Source: Macrosoma leucophasiata (taxonomy: Eukaryota > Arthropoda > Insecta > Lepidoptera > Hedylidae). Taken from it: a stretch of 64,000 nucleotides of DNA. A program made the position numbers and the translations under genes. Within the stretch, counting starts at the first letter, position 1, and each line of letters starts with the position of its first letter. Positions 25,110 through 53,300 of this stretch are shown piece after piece. The stretch covers positions 12,884,501 to 12,948,500 of the forward strand of contig JAWQUS010000027.1 in NCBI GenBank assembly GCA_036365455.1, in the 5' to 3' direction. The notes under the pieces are model-generated. The model had not been told where the DNA came from and ran no database searches. It saw only the letters and a program-made list of their open reading frames with translations.

Positions 25110-26083
25110 AATGTTGTCAATTTATTTTGATTGCTCGGGATGCTTGTATAACTCTGTAAAGAAAATTAAACCTATTACCTCCCACTCCGCTTACCATGTA
25201 GGTACCTATGTATTGCGAGCAGAATACCTACGTGAACTAGAATTTTGCATACATAAAAATAAAAATAAACTGTAAAAAAAAATATCTGGGCGAATTGAGA
25301 ACCACCTCCTTTTTTTGGAGTCGGTTGAAAAATGAAACAATTTATATATATATATATAATATTCGTTGTGTCAAGAAACAAACATATGGCATAATAGTGT
25401 GACCGGTAGGCTCGGGTTCAAATCCCAGTAAGTAATCTAAACACATTTTTTTTATAAATCGTCAATTTGTAAATGTTGTTTATTCTATATAATCGCATTG
25501 CATTCTATGCAATAGCTTTACCGGTGCAGTTCCTGAATGCCGATTTTTTTCCCTATAAATTAATCCTATTTACCAGAATGAAATTATAGTGAAATAATTG
25601 AATAATTAATTGAATTGTATTAAAATGCAAAATAGCCAGCGACATAATGTGTGGATCGCGGTCTCGAGTCTTGCATCCTTATCAGATGGGTCTCGAATCA
25701 CGAGAATCATGAGCTACAGTATACGTTTGAGCGAAATCGAGTCGCGACCCAAATGACCCAAACGATCGAGTCATTTAGACTCGATCACCTTGTCAATGGG
25801 TCGCGATCGACCCGAATCCCGACGAAGGAGTGATCGACTCAGGTCTAAACGCAACCTAAAAAAATACCGATTGGGCCGAATTGGGCGTGTTTACCCAAAG
25901 AAAGTTAAGTAAGGCCTTATAAAAAGTAATCCAATCAACAAACTACAAACGTGGTATATTACGTGTTACTTACTTATATATAGAGATGATTAAAAAATAT
26001 CGATGTCTTTTCTGAAAATCTAGATTTGCAATATTTTTTTCGGATATCAAAATCGATATTATAATATTTTTTTAACATCTTAC

Positions 26084-27255
26084 ATTTGGAGTAGGAATGT
26101 TGCGGATGCAAATTTTTTCACATCCGCGGACGCGGATGCGGATTTTAGAAAGCTCGCATCCACGGATGTGGATGCGGATGCGCATCTTTACAATAAACTA
26201 AAGTGTGGGTAGGAAAAAAGCAAAAGACAGTAATATTTCTCCTTTCTTTATCTATACTTATAATAAAACTGTAGAAGTGTAAATTCTGAACATGTACCCC
26301 CTTATTCATAAACGTATTTTAGCTAAAGAATTGCTTAGCTCTCCTTTATCTCTTTCTATCCTGCACATTTGACAATGCAACTGACAAAGACAAAGCATTT
26401 TATAGCTAAAACGTGTCTAATGTACGTTTATGAATAAGGGGGTAAAAATATTGAAAAAATAAATACCAGGGGTGTCTGTCTGTTTGTCACAAGGCTGTAT
26501 CTCATAAACAGTGATAGCTAGAAAGCTAAAATTTGCACAAATTATGTATTTCAGTTACTGCTCTATCGACAAAATTAAATACTAAATTAAGAAACTGAAA
26601 ACATTAAGGGCGCATAGAACATACAATAGACATGTTTTTCTTCGTACATCTTTGTTTGATATTAATAACGATAGCAAGTAGACGCTTACAATTTTCACAT
26701 AATGTTTAGGTCTTATGTTGTTTAATACCTTCAATAATAAATAATTAAATAACTGAAAACACTGAGTTTTATCCCGGTCATATTCATCAGTTTGAAATAG
26801 TTCCAAATTTCACTTTGCGTAGGTGGTGGCATAGTTCACTCACTTCACTTGTCTAAAAGGTTAACAAAAAGCAATATAATTCAAAGAGCAGTACTCAGTT
26901 AACGTTAACGTAGAACTTACGTATGTAAATAAACAATACTGTTACTTAAATGTACCTATGCGATGACACTTTTTAACAAAAGCACAATAAAAAATGAATC
27001 ATCTTGTGATTTTCTATTTACGACAAAATTACAAACGTACGCGTTAGATCTTGTTATAAAACAACACAAACAATAGCGAGGCGCATCGCCGTAATTGCTT
27101 TCCTATTGGTCAATCAGCACGCGCGATTGACACGTGCCACACGTTGTCGCGACCTGCACATCCGCATCCGCATCAGCTCCGCATTGATTTATGTCAAATA
27201 TCTAAATCAATGCGGATGCGGATGCGCGAATATTCGCAACATCTCTAATTTGGAG
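26084..27255. mobile_element. Second hAT element, with nested Helitron fragment and MITE
   Basis: Body 26092-27247, flanked by ATTTGGAG at 26084-26091 and 27248-27255. The ends TAGGAATGTTGCG and, inverted, TAGAGATGTTGCG form the TIR. Subterminal repeats of GCGGATGCGGATGC occur at both ends. Inside, a Helitron-type 5' start (A|TCTATACTTATAATAAAAC) at 26251 begins a block matching 53381-53470 and 53930-54190, and that block is itself split by a TA-flanked MITE. Confidence 0.8.
26297..26442. mobile_element. MITE family B, complete copy with TA duplication
   Basis: A 146-bp element with a perfect 20-bp TIR, CCCCCTTATTCATAAACGTA, flanked by TA on both sides. The host repeat exists without the insertion at about 53410-53430, which provides a paralogous empty site. 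A second copy lies at 34786-34929 in TBCD intron 5. Confidence 0.85.
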
Positions 27256-27529
27256 GCCAAGTACAACAAGTGACGCACGAGCAAAAAAAAAAAAAAGGTC
27301 CTCAGGTATAATTGATAAGGCTAAAAACCAGATAATAATATTAAGGTGCAAATTTGTGCTTAGCTCTTTCCAACTTACTACTATGTCACTTCACTACTCT
27401 CATCGGCCATAGCAAAATATGTTTGATATTAATTTTATTTACTTATTTTGGATTACAAATAGTAGGTTTTAATTTTTCTAGACAGGCCCAATGTAATAAT
27501 TAATATTCTGTGGGCCCAGTGCAGTTCAC

Positions 27530-28490
27530 ATGATTATTAGTCTGTGGTTAATATAATTTGCAAGAAGCTTGAAGAGTTTTGGCGGGAACCTTGAAAGAGG
27601 CGTATGGTGCTCATATTTTATTTCATTTTCTTGGTGTATTTTTAAGTTATATTGAATAAAGTTGGTGGTATTTTGTTTGATATAGGTTGCCTCCAAAACT
27701 TCATTGTAAATGTTCTGGTAAAGTAGCCATCGCTTTACTCGAATTACTGACTGTGACTGACTGACTCTGACTTTTACGCTGCTTATTACGAATATGAGAT
27801 TTCGTTTTACTTGACACTGGCAATATGCGTAATAGCGATGCCAAAACAACAACAAAAAAAAGAAAAAAAAAAAAAGATGGCATTACTAGGGCCAGGTTCC
27901 ACTATCTTACCTACCACCATCCGTACTATTCCGTACGTATATTTAGGAACGGTTGATTGTGAGAGTTAATGTATGGATGAAATGTCAAATTATAACGGAT
28001 AGTAAGCTATGTAAGCCTACCTACGTTAGTACGTAAATTACTAACGTTTTTTTTTTTTCTTTTTTTTGTTGTTGTTTTGTCATCGCTATTACGCATATTG
28101 CCAGTGTCAAGTAAAACGATATTTCGTATTTATGTAAGCAGCGTAAAAGTTAGTGTAATATAGTCATCAAGTATAATATGTAAGTATTAAGTATATAAGT
28201 TATCAAGTATAATATGTCAGTCAAGTGAGTTACAATCAAGTTATTCGAGTAAAGCGATGGCTACTTTACCAGAACATTTACAATGAAGTTTTGGAGGCAA
28301 CCTGAAAGGTCGTGTTTTCGCACTGTTATTCTATTTCACTATACACGGGCACTGTAATAAATTTATATCAAACAAAATGCCACCAACTTTATTCAATATA
28401 ACTTAAAAATACCCCAAGAAAATGAAATAAAATAAGAGCACCATACGCCTCTTTCAAGATTCCCGCCAAAACTCTAATGCCATCTTACCA
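27530..28490. repeat. Large inverted repeat, arms about 350-420 bp
   Basis: The left arm (about 27530-27880) is the reverse complement of the right arm (about 28058-28490). Shared strings include CGCCTCTTTCAAG, AGGTTGCCTCCAAAACTTCA, GTAAAGTAGCCATCGCTTTA and an A-rich/T-rich inner end. The spacer is about 175 bp. The right arm has extra blocks near 28150-28230 and 28305-28365. Transcription across it would give a long double-stranded RNA hairpin. Confidence 0.8.
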
Positions 28491-28741
28491 GAAAGAAGAA
28501 GGTTTTAACAGACTGTTATAATGGGGATGTTCGTATCAACTGAGATCTTCGGAATCATTATCTAACATTCTGTTGATACCTATTTTTATTATTAAGTATT
28601 TTTGGACTAATATTAATTTATTTACTTTGACATATTAATCAACGTATCAGTTGTTATTCGCTTTAATTTTATATTTGTAATTTGACCTATCACAAGCAAA
28701 TTCTATTATTTCCAAGTGATTAAATGAATTTTTGAGTTTGA

Positions 28742-28892
28742 GTTTGAGTTACCACAGAGGCAGATCATCTTAAGCCTTAGGGGTGGCAACGCATCTGCAC
28801 ATTTACCACTGGTTTTTGTGTAGGTGTCTTTAGGCTACAGTCGTCACTAAACATCCGTGCTGCGTGTTTGTCACCTTCGTTACATAAAAAAA
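28742..28892 (+). repeat. Repeat family A copy, plus orientation
   Basis: Reads AACGCATCTGCACATTTACC to GTTTGTCACCTTCGTTACAT, followed by a short A tail. Confidence 0.7.
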
Positions 28893-29524
28893 TACGTATG
28901 TGCAGTTATGTTTTATGTGTCAAAATTGTGGGATTTTTATCATAAAGCAAGCGATAGCGTGCACGGGAGTAAGAAAGTGATTTAATGCAATGTAAAGTGA
29001 TTTTTCGTGCTCCTCCGAGACTTCATAAGAAGGTCCTACTCCCCATTAGTTCACTGGACATCCCATCAACTTCCATATGGAACCATCTCATCATCGCGAT
29101 CGTCATCCTCCATAAATATATTCATTCACTATGTTAAATATTTATGAAATGAGCAGTTGTATGTAATTATAATATTACTTGATCAATAGCGTTATAGTCT
29201 ATAGCTGTCTCTTTGCCAAACGAAAAGAAAAAATAAAACATTTTGTCATCTTAAATAAAAATCACAGTCATGTCCCAGGAAAATTGTAACTTTATGGTCA
29301 CCCTACTTAGAAAGAGACGGCCTGCCCCCAGAGAGAGAGAGAGATAGTTATATTTAGGTTTGCTTCAAATAGGTATGGAAAGCGTGGTCTCCATTTTTAC
29401 TTTCAAGCTTCTTGATAATTTGTCAGCTTAATGATGGCTGTGTTCAGAAAAACTAAGTTCTCACAAAACTTTGTAATCTTGTCAGCACATAGCAAGCGGC
29501 CATTTTGTTTAAATTATATTAAGT

Positions 29525-30885
29525 ACAGTCACACCGCGGACATTCCGCCAAAATTCCATCCAAACGCTTAGTTTTTTTTTTGTATGTAGTGGACGTGGCA
29601 AACACATTGATGTTAAGTGATGACTGCAGCCTATAGACACTTACATAAATATAGGTCGCGCCACGTAAAAAGAACCCTGGAAGAAAGTAGAAGGGATGTG
29701 TTCGCGCATCGGTACACTCGCGCACGAAAGTACTAGCCCTATTGGTTTATTTTTGATCTAGCTTTCGCTTGCGGTTTCGTGTATTGGTAGGCAGATTGAA
29801 AACTATATTACATAGAATAACATAAAATGAAATAAAAACACGTTTATTTCAGACTATAATGTTTAATTTTCATAACTACTATAAAAAATTAAACTAACGG
29901 CGCAACGCCTTCCATTAAGTCGTCGCGGGTGGCGTGAAATCCAGATGACGACGCGGTGTTGGTACTAGATTCGGCCACTTGCCTATGGTAGGCCATTCCT
30001 TTTCCGTGTCGTGGAAATTGTGGATCATTCGTTTTATTACACCCTGGTCAAAGCTGTCCGGTTCTGTTACTGGTTTTTGTTTAATTCTTTTATTTTTGCC
30101 GGGAGTTCGGAATACAGTAAGAAATTCCGAATCTTTTGAACCTTTTACAATTCGTCTCACTGTAGACTCGGAACATTTTGTTGCCTCAGCTGTCCGTTTC
30201 ATACATTGTTTTAAATTAACAGCTGCATTATTATCAGCCTCTGTCTTCATAAAACAATATACATTGTAAATCATTTGCCTTTCTTTTCTATGTAGAAACA
30301 TTTCGTAAGTAAACACTTTTGTGCGCGATGGTATTTCGAGAACAAACGTAACGTGGACACAGGGCGGATAGCAAAGGTCGACTGACGAACCAATAGCGCG
30401 GCGGTAAGCATGCGGCGCGTCACCCGCCCGCCCCGCGCCGCACCTCATACCACCAAATAGATCGATAAATCGTCTACTGCGCAGCTTGACCGTCAGCATT
30501 CATTTTACCTGGTGCGACCTATATCAAGGTTGAAATGCAGATGCGTTACCACTCCTGAGGCCTGAGGTTTTATGGCTCTGTGCTGCCAATTACATGGCCG
30601 TACATTACCACATGATTGGAACACGATAGTGCTGAACACTACCAGTTAGCGGCAAGTATATTAAGTAATGCAGTGGTGCCTACGCACGCGAGCTCCGTCA
30701 CTGGAGCTCTACCACCAGCAAAGCAAGTTTGGTCTCTATTACACAGTCATCAATCAGCCTCGTGTAATTACACATGCACCTGTGTGCGTAGCACGTAGAG
30801 AATACCAAACGTGGCCCATAAGAGGGGTGGAGGCAGGATGAGGCTGGGAAATCGGGCGGGATGTCGAAGTGTCCATTCTATACGT
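29525..30885. repeat. Repeat family E, split by a family A copy that is itself split
   Basis: The flanks (29525-29570 and about 30725-30885) join to give the same sequence as the uninterrupted copy at 46855-47075: CACCGCGGACA at one end and CGAAGTGTCCATTCTATACG at the other. Between them is a minus-strand family A copy (29571-29650 plus 30523-30724) that contains a TIR transposon. This gives a clear order of insertion: E, then A, then the transposon. Confidence 0.75.
29651..30522 (-). mobile_element. TIR DNA transposon fragment with partial transposase
   Basis: The 20-bp ends ATAGGTCGCGCCACGTAAAA and, inverted, ATAGGTCGCACCAGGTAAAA differ at two positions. On the minus strand, 29915-30499 encodes a 194-residue product with a helix-turn-helix-like N-terminal transposase segment, including FLHRKERQMIYNVY, ATKCSESTVRRI and FDQGVIKRMI. 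The DDE catalytic part is absent. The wording resembles IS630/Tc1-like transposases found widely in Lepidoptera and aphids; that is from memory. Confidence 0.7.
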
Positions 30886-30944
30886 TTTTTTTTTCAACCC
30901 TTTCGGATCCTAGTGCGTTCCCGAAGAGGCATATTTTTTTGAAT

Positions 30945-31000
30945 TTATATATATATATATATATACATACATATATATATATATATTATATATATGTTAT
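30945..31000. repeat. (TA)n microsatellite
   Basis: Imperfect TA/CATA repeats at the edge of the LINE fragment. Confidence 0.85.
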
Positions 31001-31011
31001 ATACATTATAG

Positions 31012-32100
31012 ATATCCAGGTGACGCCATGGCTTATAGCTAGGAGTTCAGCTTGGAACACCGAACAGCAGGGATGGAGTTTACCCCCCCGAGGGTTTCCG
31101 CCTTGTCGTGGCGGGGGGGCTCAGTACCCGGTGGTATCCTCACACCGGCGAAGCCAAGAGGAACCCAGAGAGGGGGCGGCGTTTGGCGTGGCTCTGCCTG
31201 CCACTCGCTGCTGTGGTGAGGAGACGGCTGGGGAAGAGGTGTACGGGTGTATCGTTGCCCTGCACCCTATCCCCAGCCGCCTAGCGGTTGTCCCGCCGTA
31301 AGATGGGGACGTGGTGGGGAGGTGGCTGGGGAAGAGGTGTATGGGTGTGTCGTTGCCCTGCACCCTATCCCCAGCCGCCTAGCGGTGGTCCCGCCGCTCG
31401 ATAGGGACGTGGTGGGGCCGCGGGGGGGCGGTTGAAGGTCAGTTCATTCCTGTCACTCCCGCTCCCCCGGGGCCGGACAGAGTGCCCCTGGACTCCTCCA
31501 CCCGGGCGTCTTGGGACGCCTGGCGTTGTGAGTGGTCGGGGCAGGGACCTTTGGGTGTCGGACTAGGGGATGTCCGTCGCCCAAATGGAGATAGGTCCCA
31601 AGCTGGGTGGCGTGCACGTGTTCCGCACGCCACTAGTGTTGGTTGGAGCCAAAGAGCTCAACCTGCGGAGGGCTCGGAGACGAGCAGCCGCCGGCGGGGT
31701 CGCGGATGTGTGCGTAAGCGTTCCCGTGACCCCGCCACTAATGGCGGAAGAGTCGGAACACCGCGGGGTTTTAGTGAGTACGAGTCTCACACTACCCGCC
31801 GTCGTTTCTCCTAGACGGCGGGTGCCCATGAGGGTTTCCCCGCGTAAAAAAAAAAAAAAAAAAGGGATGGAGTTTAAACTTTTTGGTAATAAGTAGTTTG
31901 TCTGGTTGGTAAATGATAAGAGCGGCTCCCACTTTATCGTCACTATGCTTACTACCGTCAGTGTATATCAGAGTTGAGGTTTGATCGCATATTTCGTTTA
32001 TCTCAGTCTGGTTTGTAGCTGAGTATATTTTAATCAGTTGTTGTTTCGCAGGGTGGACGTGTTCATTCAGAGGTGATGGTTTATGCAGGGTTATGTCATT
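31012..32100 (-). pseudogene. LINE RNase H domain, interrupted
   Basis: The minus-strand frame from about 32100 to 31877 reads TSTLIYTDGSKHSDDKVGAA, the first active-site motif of RNase H (TDGS). It resumes at 31082-31015 with HPCCSVFQAELLAISHG, the second motif (QAEL). This is the C-terminal domain of an I/R1/Jockey-type non-LTR retrotransposon. A 781-bp insertion lies exactly between the two parts. Only this domain was recognised. Confidence 0.75.
31070..31876 (+). mobile_element. GC-rich retroposed insert with poly(A) and 13-bp duplication
   Basis: GGGATGGAGTTTA is present at 31070-31082 and 31864-31876. The 781-bp body (31083-31863) is far richer in G+C than its surroundings, contains two tandem units of about 100 bp sharing TGGGGAAGAGGTGTA and CCTATCCCCAGCCGCC, and ends in about 18 A residues. 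The poly(A) and variable-length duplication show target-primed retrotransposition. The several overlapping open frames reflect GC content, not genes. It may be a LINE 5' region or a SINE-like derivative. Confidence 0.75.
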
Positions 32101-32703
32101 TTATTATTTATTTATTTTTCTTTACGTAGTATTATTACATTTTCTCTGGTACAGTTTAAAGAACGTAGCTTGTAATTACTTAAAGTCATATATAACCATC
32201 ATACAAGGCCATGAGGCAGTTTGTGCAGTATAATATTGTGTACTTTGTGAAGTGACAAAGAAATCATGCGAGGTGCTTGTCGCAATTGAGGCAAAAAAGC
32301 TGTCACATCCCAAGTACGTCATACAAAAACTATCAACTCAAACCGCTACAGGCGTTTTCAAATGATCAGTGAACACACATGAAAAAAAATATTGCGACAA
32401 ATTGAAAACCTCCTCCTTTTTTCAAAGTCGGTTAAAAAAAAAGATGATCTTAATTTTTCTAAACACCCCCAATTGTCATGTCAAAATTGTCAAGTTTTGT
32501 CAAAATTACTCACAAAATTGTCAAATCAATCAAACTGCAGAATTTGGGCCGTGTGTATTTTATTACAAAACAAAATTATAACAAAAAATCTTAAAGAATT
32601 ACAGATGTTAGAGGGTGATTTCATTAATGAATTAATTAAACATACCTTTTGAGATTTGAGTAATTTAATACGTCCTCTAGAGAAGCCGAAGTAAGATAAA
32701 ACA

Positions 32704-48913
<16,210 letters not shown>

Positions 48914-49229
48914 ATTCTATTTAATACTTAACTTGAAGAAATCTTTCCATACGTAACGTATTATATTATTAACGCTTTAACAATAATGCACAATGTACTG
49001 AAAAGATAATTCTTAAAAAGATATTAAGTTGCTTTGTGCCTTAAAAAAGAAAACAAAATGTTTCGTTCTTTGAAATGTATTTAACTGGCTTTGCTGATAT
49101 GCCAACGTGATAATCTCAGATACGTTCACATTTTCTGCTTTTAAATAATGTGAATTATGTACTTTAATCCAGACTGAAATTTCTTTGTCATCGTTGCGAA
49201 ATAATGCATTTTTATTTAACAGATAATGA

Positions 49230-49235
49230 AATAAA
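49230..49235 (+). terminator. Polyadenylation signal of TBCD
   Basis: AATAAA 317 bp after the stop codon, with T-rich and GTGTTTTATTT sequence immediately downstream. It is the best 3'-end candidate before the convergent neighbour. Confidence 0.6.
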
Positions 49236-50339
49236 ATACTTATTTATTCTAATAATTTGTGTTTTATTTATGTGATATAAGCAACGTATTATACATTTGC
49301 GAGCTTAAGACTGGAATCACAAAATCGGGGGTTGTTCAATCAAGAAGTTTTTAATAGTTTTCATGCATTAACATTTTAGAAGGCAGTATATCACTTGAAA
49401 GGACTTTTTATTGGCTTTCGAACGCTAGTTAAGATTTTTTTTTTATTTTTTTACTTTTTTGTAATTAGTACAATAAAATGAAAAGATATTATTTTATAAA
49501 TTATTTTTTTCACTCTTAACGTTTTATAGGTTTTTAGGACTTCCAAACCATATTTTGTATAAGTTAAAATTAATGACTTTTGTTTTTATGTTCCGTGCCA
49601 TAAGCCGAGATAGTTTTGGTTATGATATCAAAAAGATTGAAACCTACCTAATTTTACCTTTCAAATGATGAAAAAAAAACATTTTTGTTTCATAGAAAGT
49701 TTTAAACAATCTCAGTTTGTGTTATTCTGGTTTAAAGCTCGCAAGTGTATATTATTATGTCCTAATAACATACCACATGTAAAGTTAGACACCAAAGAAA
49801 CGGCACCAAGAACACCAAACCTGTAGCTTTTTAATATTTTTCTAATATTTTGTATACGGCTAATTAGGTATACCAACTCAAGTATAGACCCGAAAATATC
49901 GTACATCACAGACAAATAATACTAATCTCAGAAATCGATACTCATAAAGCATCTGAGGAAGTTCGAGTCTAATGGTGGACCGTAGCAGAAGACCCAGATT
50001 TATAGTAGAAATTGAGTAGGTATTATACAATATTATTCAATTTATGTACATGATAAAACACTCAGTGAATATCACGAGCATTGTGCATTGCAATTACGTA
50101 CTGTTATTGACGCACCGACGTCACGCGGCAGCAATCATTTTGATACAGTCTAAAGCTGCTTTATGAATATATTTTATGATTAATTCAACATAATTATTTA
50201 CAGTATTAGTTGAAAATGTTGTAGTGAACATCAAACTTTGCTGCGTACCCATGTAATAACAGAAATATCTACAACGAATGCTAATTATTCTAGAAGGTAG
50301 TTATAGCTTATATCTAAGGTTCTATTTTTATATTTTCCT
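49236..50339. other. Convergent 3' interval between TBCD and the reeler gene
   Basis: AT-rich DNA without a coding signal or recognised repeat family. It must hold the 3' UTR of the minus-strand gene; no strong minus-strand AATAAA was found close to 50340. Confidence 0.5.
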
Positions 50340-53300
50340 TCACCCGAGTACTTGAAGTTGCGCTGGATCTTGTGGAGCATCAGCTATAAGATTGGCCCAA
50401 AAAGTGCTGTAGTTTTTCAGGACAGTTCCCCTGTAATAAAGGATTATAGATTACACATTAGGATGGATAGAAGAGTAGTAGGTCAAGTACTTTCAGCATC
50501 ACTTATTGTTTTGTTAGTAAATTCATGTATGAAATATATGAGTAATTATTATACTATTATTGTATTATTATTATATTATGAAGTAGCTTTCGACTGTTTG
50601 AATGCTTCCTCTGACACTGCGCAACGGATTTTAAGGCACTTTTTAAAGGATGTCGGATTTTAAAGGATGTCGGATTTTAAAGGCCGGCCCTATTATTGCA
50701 AATAATAGGGCCGGCCTTCAGGCGAGGACCGAACCCGTGACCTAACTAGCCCAGCCGCCTTACCACTAATCTTTGTGAGTCTTCGGTAGCTTAGTGGCAA
50801 AGCGGCTGGGCTAGCTATCCAGAGATCGCGGGTACGACCATAGATAGCCCTAACTAACATTAAATTTTTCTTTTCCATTTTATTTCTGGGCCATGTTCAT
50901 CCGTCTGTCCGCAGCTAAACTCAAACGCTAGTAACTACTAGAAAGCTGTAATTAGGGATGAATATAGATATTAATCATACCGATAAAGTGAAGAAATAAA
51001 ATCAGAAATGGTGGCCCAGTTTTCAATATTCTTTAGACGATTTCTTCCAGATCCAAGAAGAGGGGACAACCATACCTATACCACTCTCAGGGAGTACCTA
51101 ATAGCTAATAAAATATGTATATTAATTGATTATTGCGTGATATTTATGTGATGGCGAAATGTAATTGACTTTGGCCTTGCAGGAGAATATCTTGGACACA
51201 ACATATAATCTACACGTGTAATTACTTACTTAAACCGGCGCTTCTAACGATGCGGTTGAATGTTATATCAACTATCATTTAGTTTAGTTTATCTTAAGGT
51301 CACTGCGTTAAGCACTTATGATTACTCACATGTGTTACACAACACGTTAAATGGGTCGAAGTGAAAGGAGTCTGGTATAAGGGTACGGGGCAACGACATC
51401 GTTTACAAACTTCGATCGAAATCTAAGTATGGGAAATACTTAATTTACATTCAATTCAATTGCTTACATATATAGATAAATACAACATGTATGTTTCACG
51501 TGTGTTAAGGCCTATCTCGATCATATCTTACTTAATTGAGCAAATGCCCCTGCCCCTCTATATGATGTTATTGTTTTTATATTTTTTATCTGGTAATTTA
51601 CATCCTCATTACTACAGAAATTATTGATATGATGTAATTAAATAATATCTTATAAATTCTGCTTTCTGGCCAATTAATAACAACGAAGTTATCTGTGATA
51701 CAATACATAAATTAACATCTCTTAAATATTTTTTCTTGAACCTAAACATGAGATACGTACATCTACCCTCAAACCTGTTTTATGATCAATGTAATATCTC
51801 AGAGGCAGAAAAACTGAGGTTACAGAGGTGGCAACACATCATAGGTGCTACCGTGTTAATGTCCACTTAATGGGCTACAGTATTCACTTACCAATATGTA
51901 CTTACCTGCATGCTTGTTTGCCATCTGCCAAATAAAATTAGAAAACTACTTAGTAAGACCAACGTACGTGAAATAAACTTTTCCATATCCATCCGAAGGC
52001 GCCTTCCACACTAGAGTGGCGCGAGCCTTTTCTCTGGGATCGGCATGGGTGATGGCGACGCACTCGGGGTGCACCGTAGTGTTGGGCGCCTGTTCCCACG
52101 CTCCCACCCACTCGTCCGTATCCACCGATCGCGCTTGCAGAAAGAAACCCTTGAAGGTGTCGGCTCCCTCTATTGTTACTGGAAATGTAATTTTTTTTAT
52201 TTATTTATTTAAACTTTTAGCACATAAATAACGTACATAAAGCGGACTTAGTACCTAGTGTATATTCTCTACCAGCCAACCTTAGTACCAAATAAAACTG
52301 TTGAAGGTGCTTTATGAAGTAAGCTTAATTAAATTTATAAGTAATCCAAATTCTATATATTATTCTATATAAGTATATTATTATATTTCTATTGTAATAT
52401 CCGGTCGGCTCAAGGTAAACTTATTCTTACGATAAATATGCATGGTAACATAAATAAACACACCACCGTCAAACAATTTTATTCTTAGTTAATCATAATG
52501 TTTCTACAAATAATAATGTATCCGGTTTTGTGGCGTATCTATGATGTACCTAAGACAAAACGTAATACAGGCATTAAAGAATACTAAGAGGAGTGAAATT
52601 ACGTTTCGTACCTAATTACGGTTTTGGTAATTAACTGTTTTGTTACTAATGAAATGGCTTTTAAAATAGATATCAAATTCAAATTATTTATTGCATTATG
52701 TCATATGGGTACATAGGTGGTTTTGTACAATGACACCCTGTTAGGGCATAGCAACATAAGAGGGGAAACTTATGTAATAAGGGGAAAGTTAAATATATCC
52801 ATTTATTTAGATTAGAAATTTATATCATTTGAAGGTTTCGCTCAAATAATCCTCAATATTATACTTAGTAACATTTATCGATGTGTAATTGTCTGATATT
52901 TTTAATGAATGTTTTGTAGTTTATTTCGTTTGGTTTAATGGTGTTGGTAATTTATGATATATTTTTATGCTCATAACAAAAGGACTTGACGAATGGCTGG
53001 CTAGACGGGAGGTAGGGAGCATTACGTAGTTGGTGATTTGTAGGGATGTCTGCGCGTCTTGTGCAAAAGGCGGGATAGGTTTTAACAAATTTACATGTTT
53101 CTAAAATATGTATGGAAGGTAATGTTAGTATTTTTAGCTCTTTAAAATGGTGGTAAACATAAATCAAGAAACCAGTTGTGGTGCAGGTTTCTTGTTTGAT
53201 GTTAGCTAATATTCGGATTATTTTTTTCTGTAATGTGAAGAGTGTAGGCATGTCCGTACTATTTTCCCACATAATTATCCCGTAATTAAACCATGAGTAG

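Larger units (their letters stand above)
22413..25855. mobile_element. 3.4 kb hAT element with perfect 8-bp target duplication
   Basis: Body 22421-25847. The octamer AACGCAAC is present directly on both sides (22413-22420 and 25848-25855). Left end TAGAGCTGAGTCGATCGC and right end, inverted, TAGACCTGAGTCGATCAC form an 18-bp TIR with two mismatches. Both subterminal regions are packed with GATCG and GAGTC strings, as expected of transposase-binding repeats. No transposase frame survives. Internal parts include a tandem duplication, two nested elements and a hairpin. Confidence 0.85.
22166..32703. other. Divergent PHF14-TBCD intergenic interval, mostly mobile DNA
   Basis: The start codons of PHF14 (22165, minus) and TBCD (32704, plus) face away from each other. 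About 255 bp separate the PHF14 start codon from the first large transposon. No gene-like coding block occurs between them. The contents are the separate mobile elements listed below. At 32388-32432 and 25282-25336 there are two copies of a lepidopteran repeat tail containing CCTCCT-TTTTT-AGTCGGTT. Confidence 0.8.

Noticed and set aside
25389..25440. A tRNA-like B box (GGGTTCAAATCCC)
   Set aside because: No acceptor stem or anticodon arm could be built; treated as part of a repeat related to the block around 63.1-63.5 kb.
31121..31943. Several overlapping open frames of 60-126 codons on both strands
   Set aside because: They lie in a GC-rich retroposed insert where stops are rare; no family resemblance and no single preferred frame.
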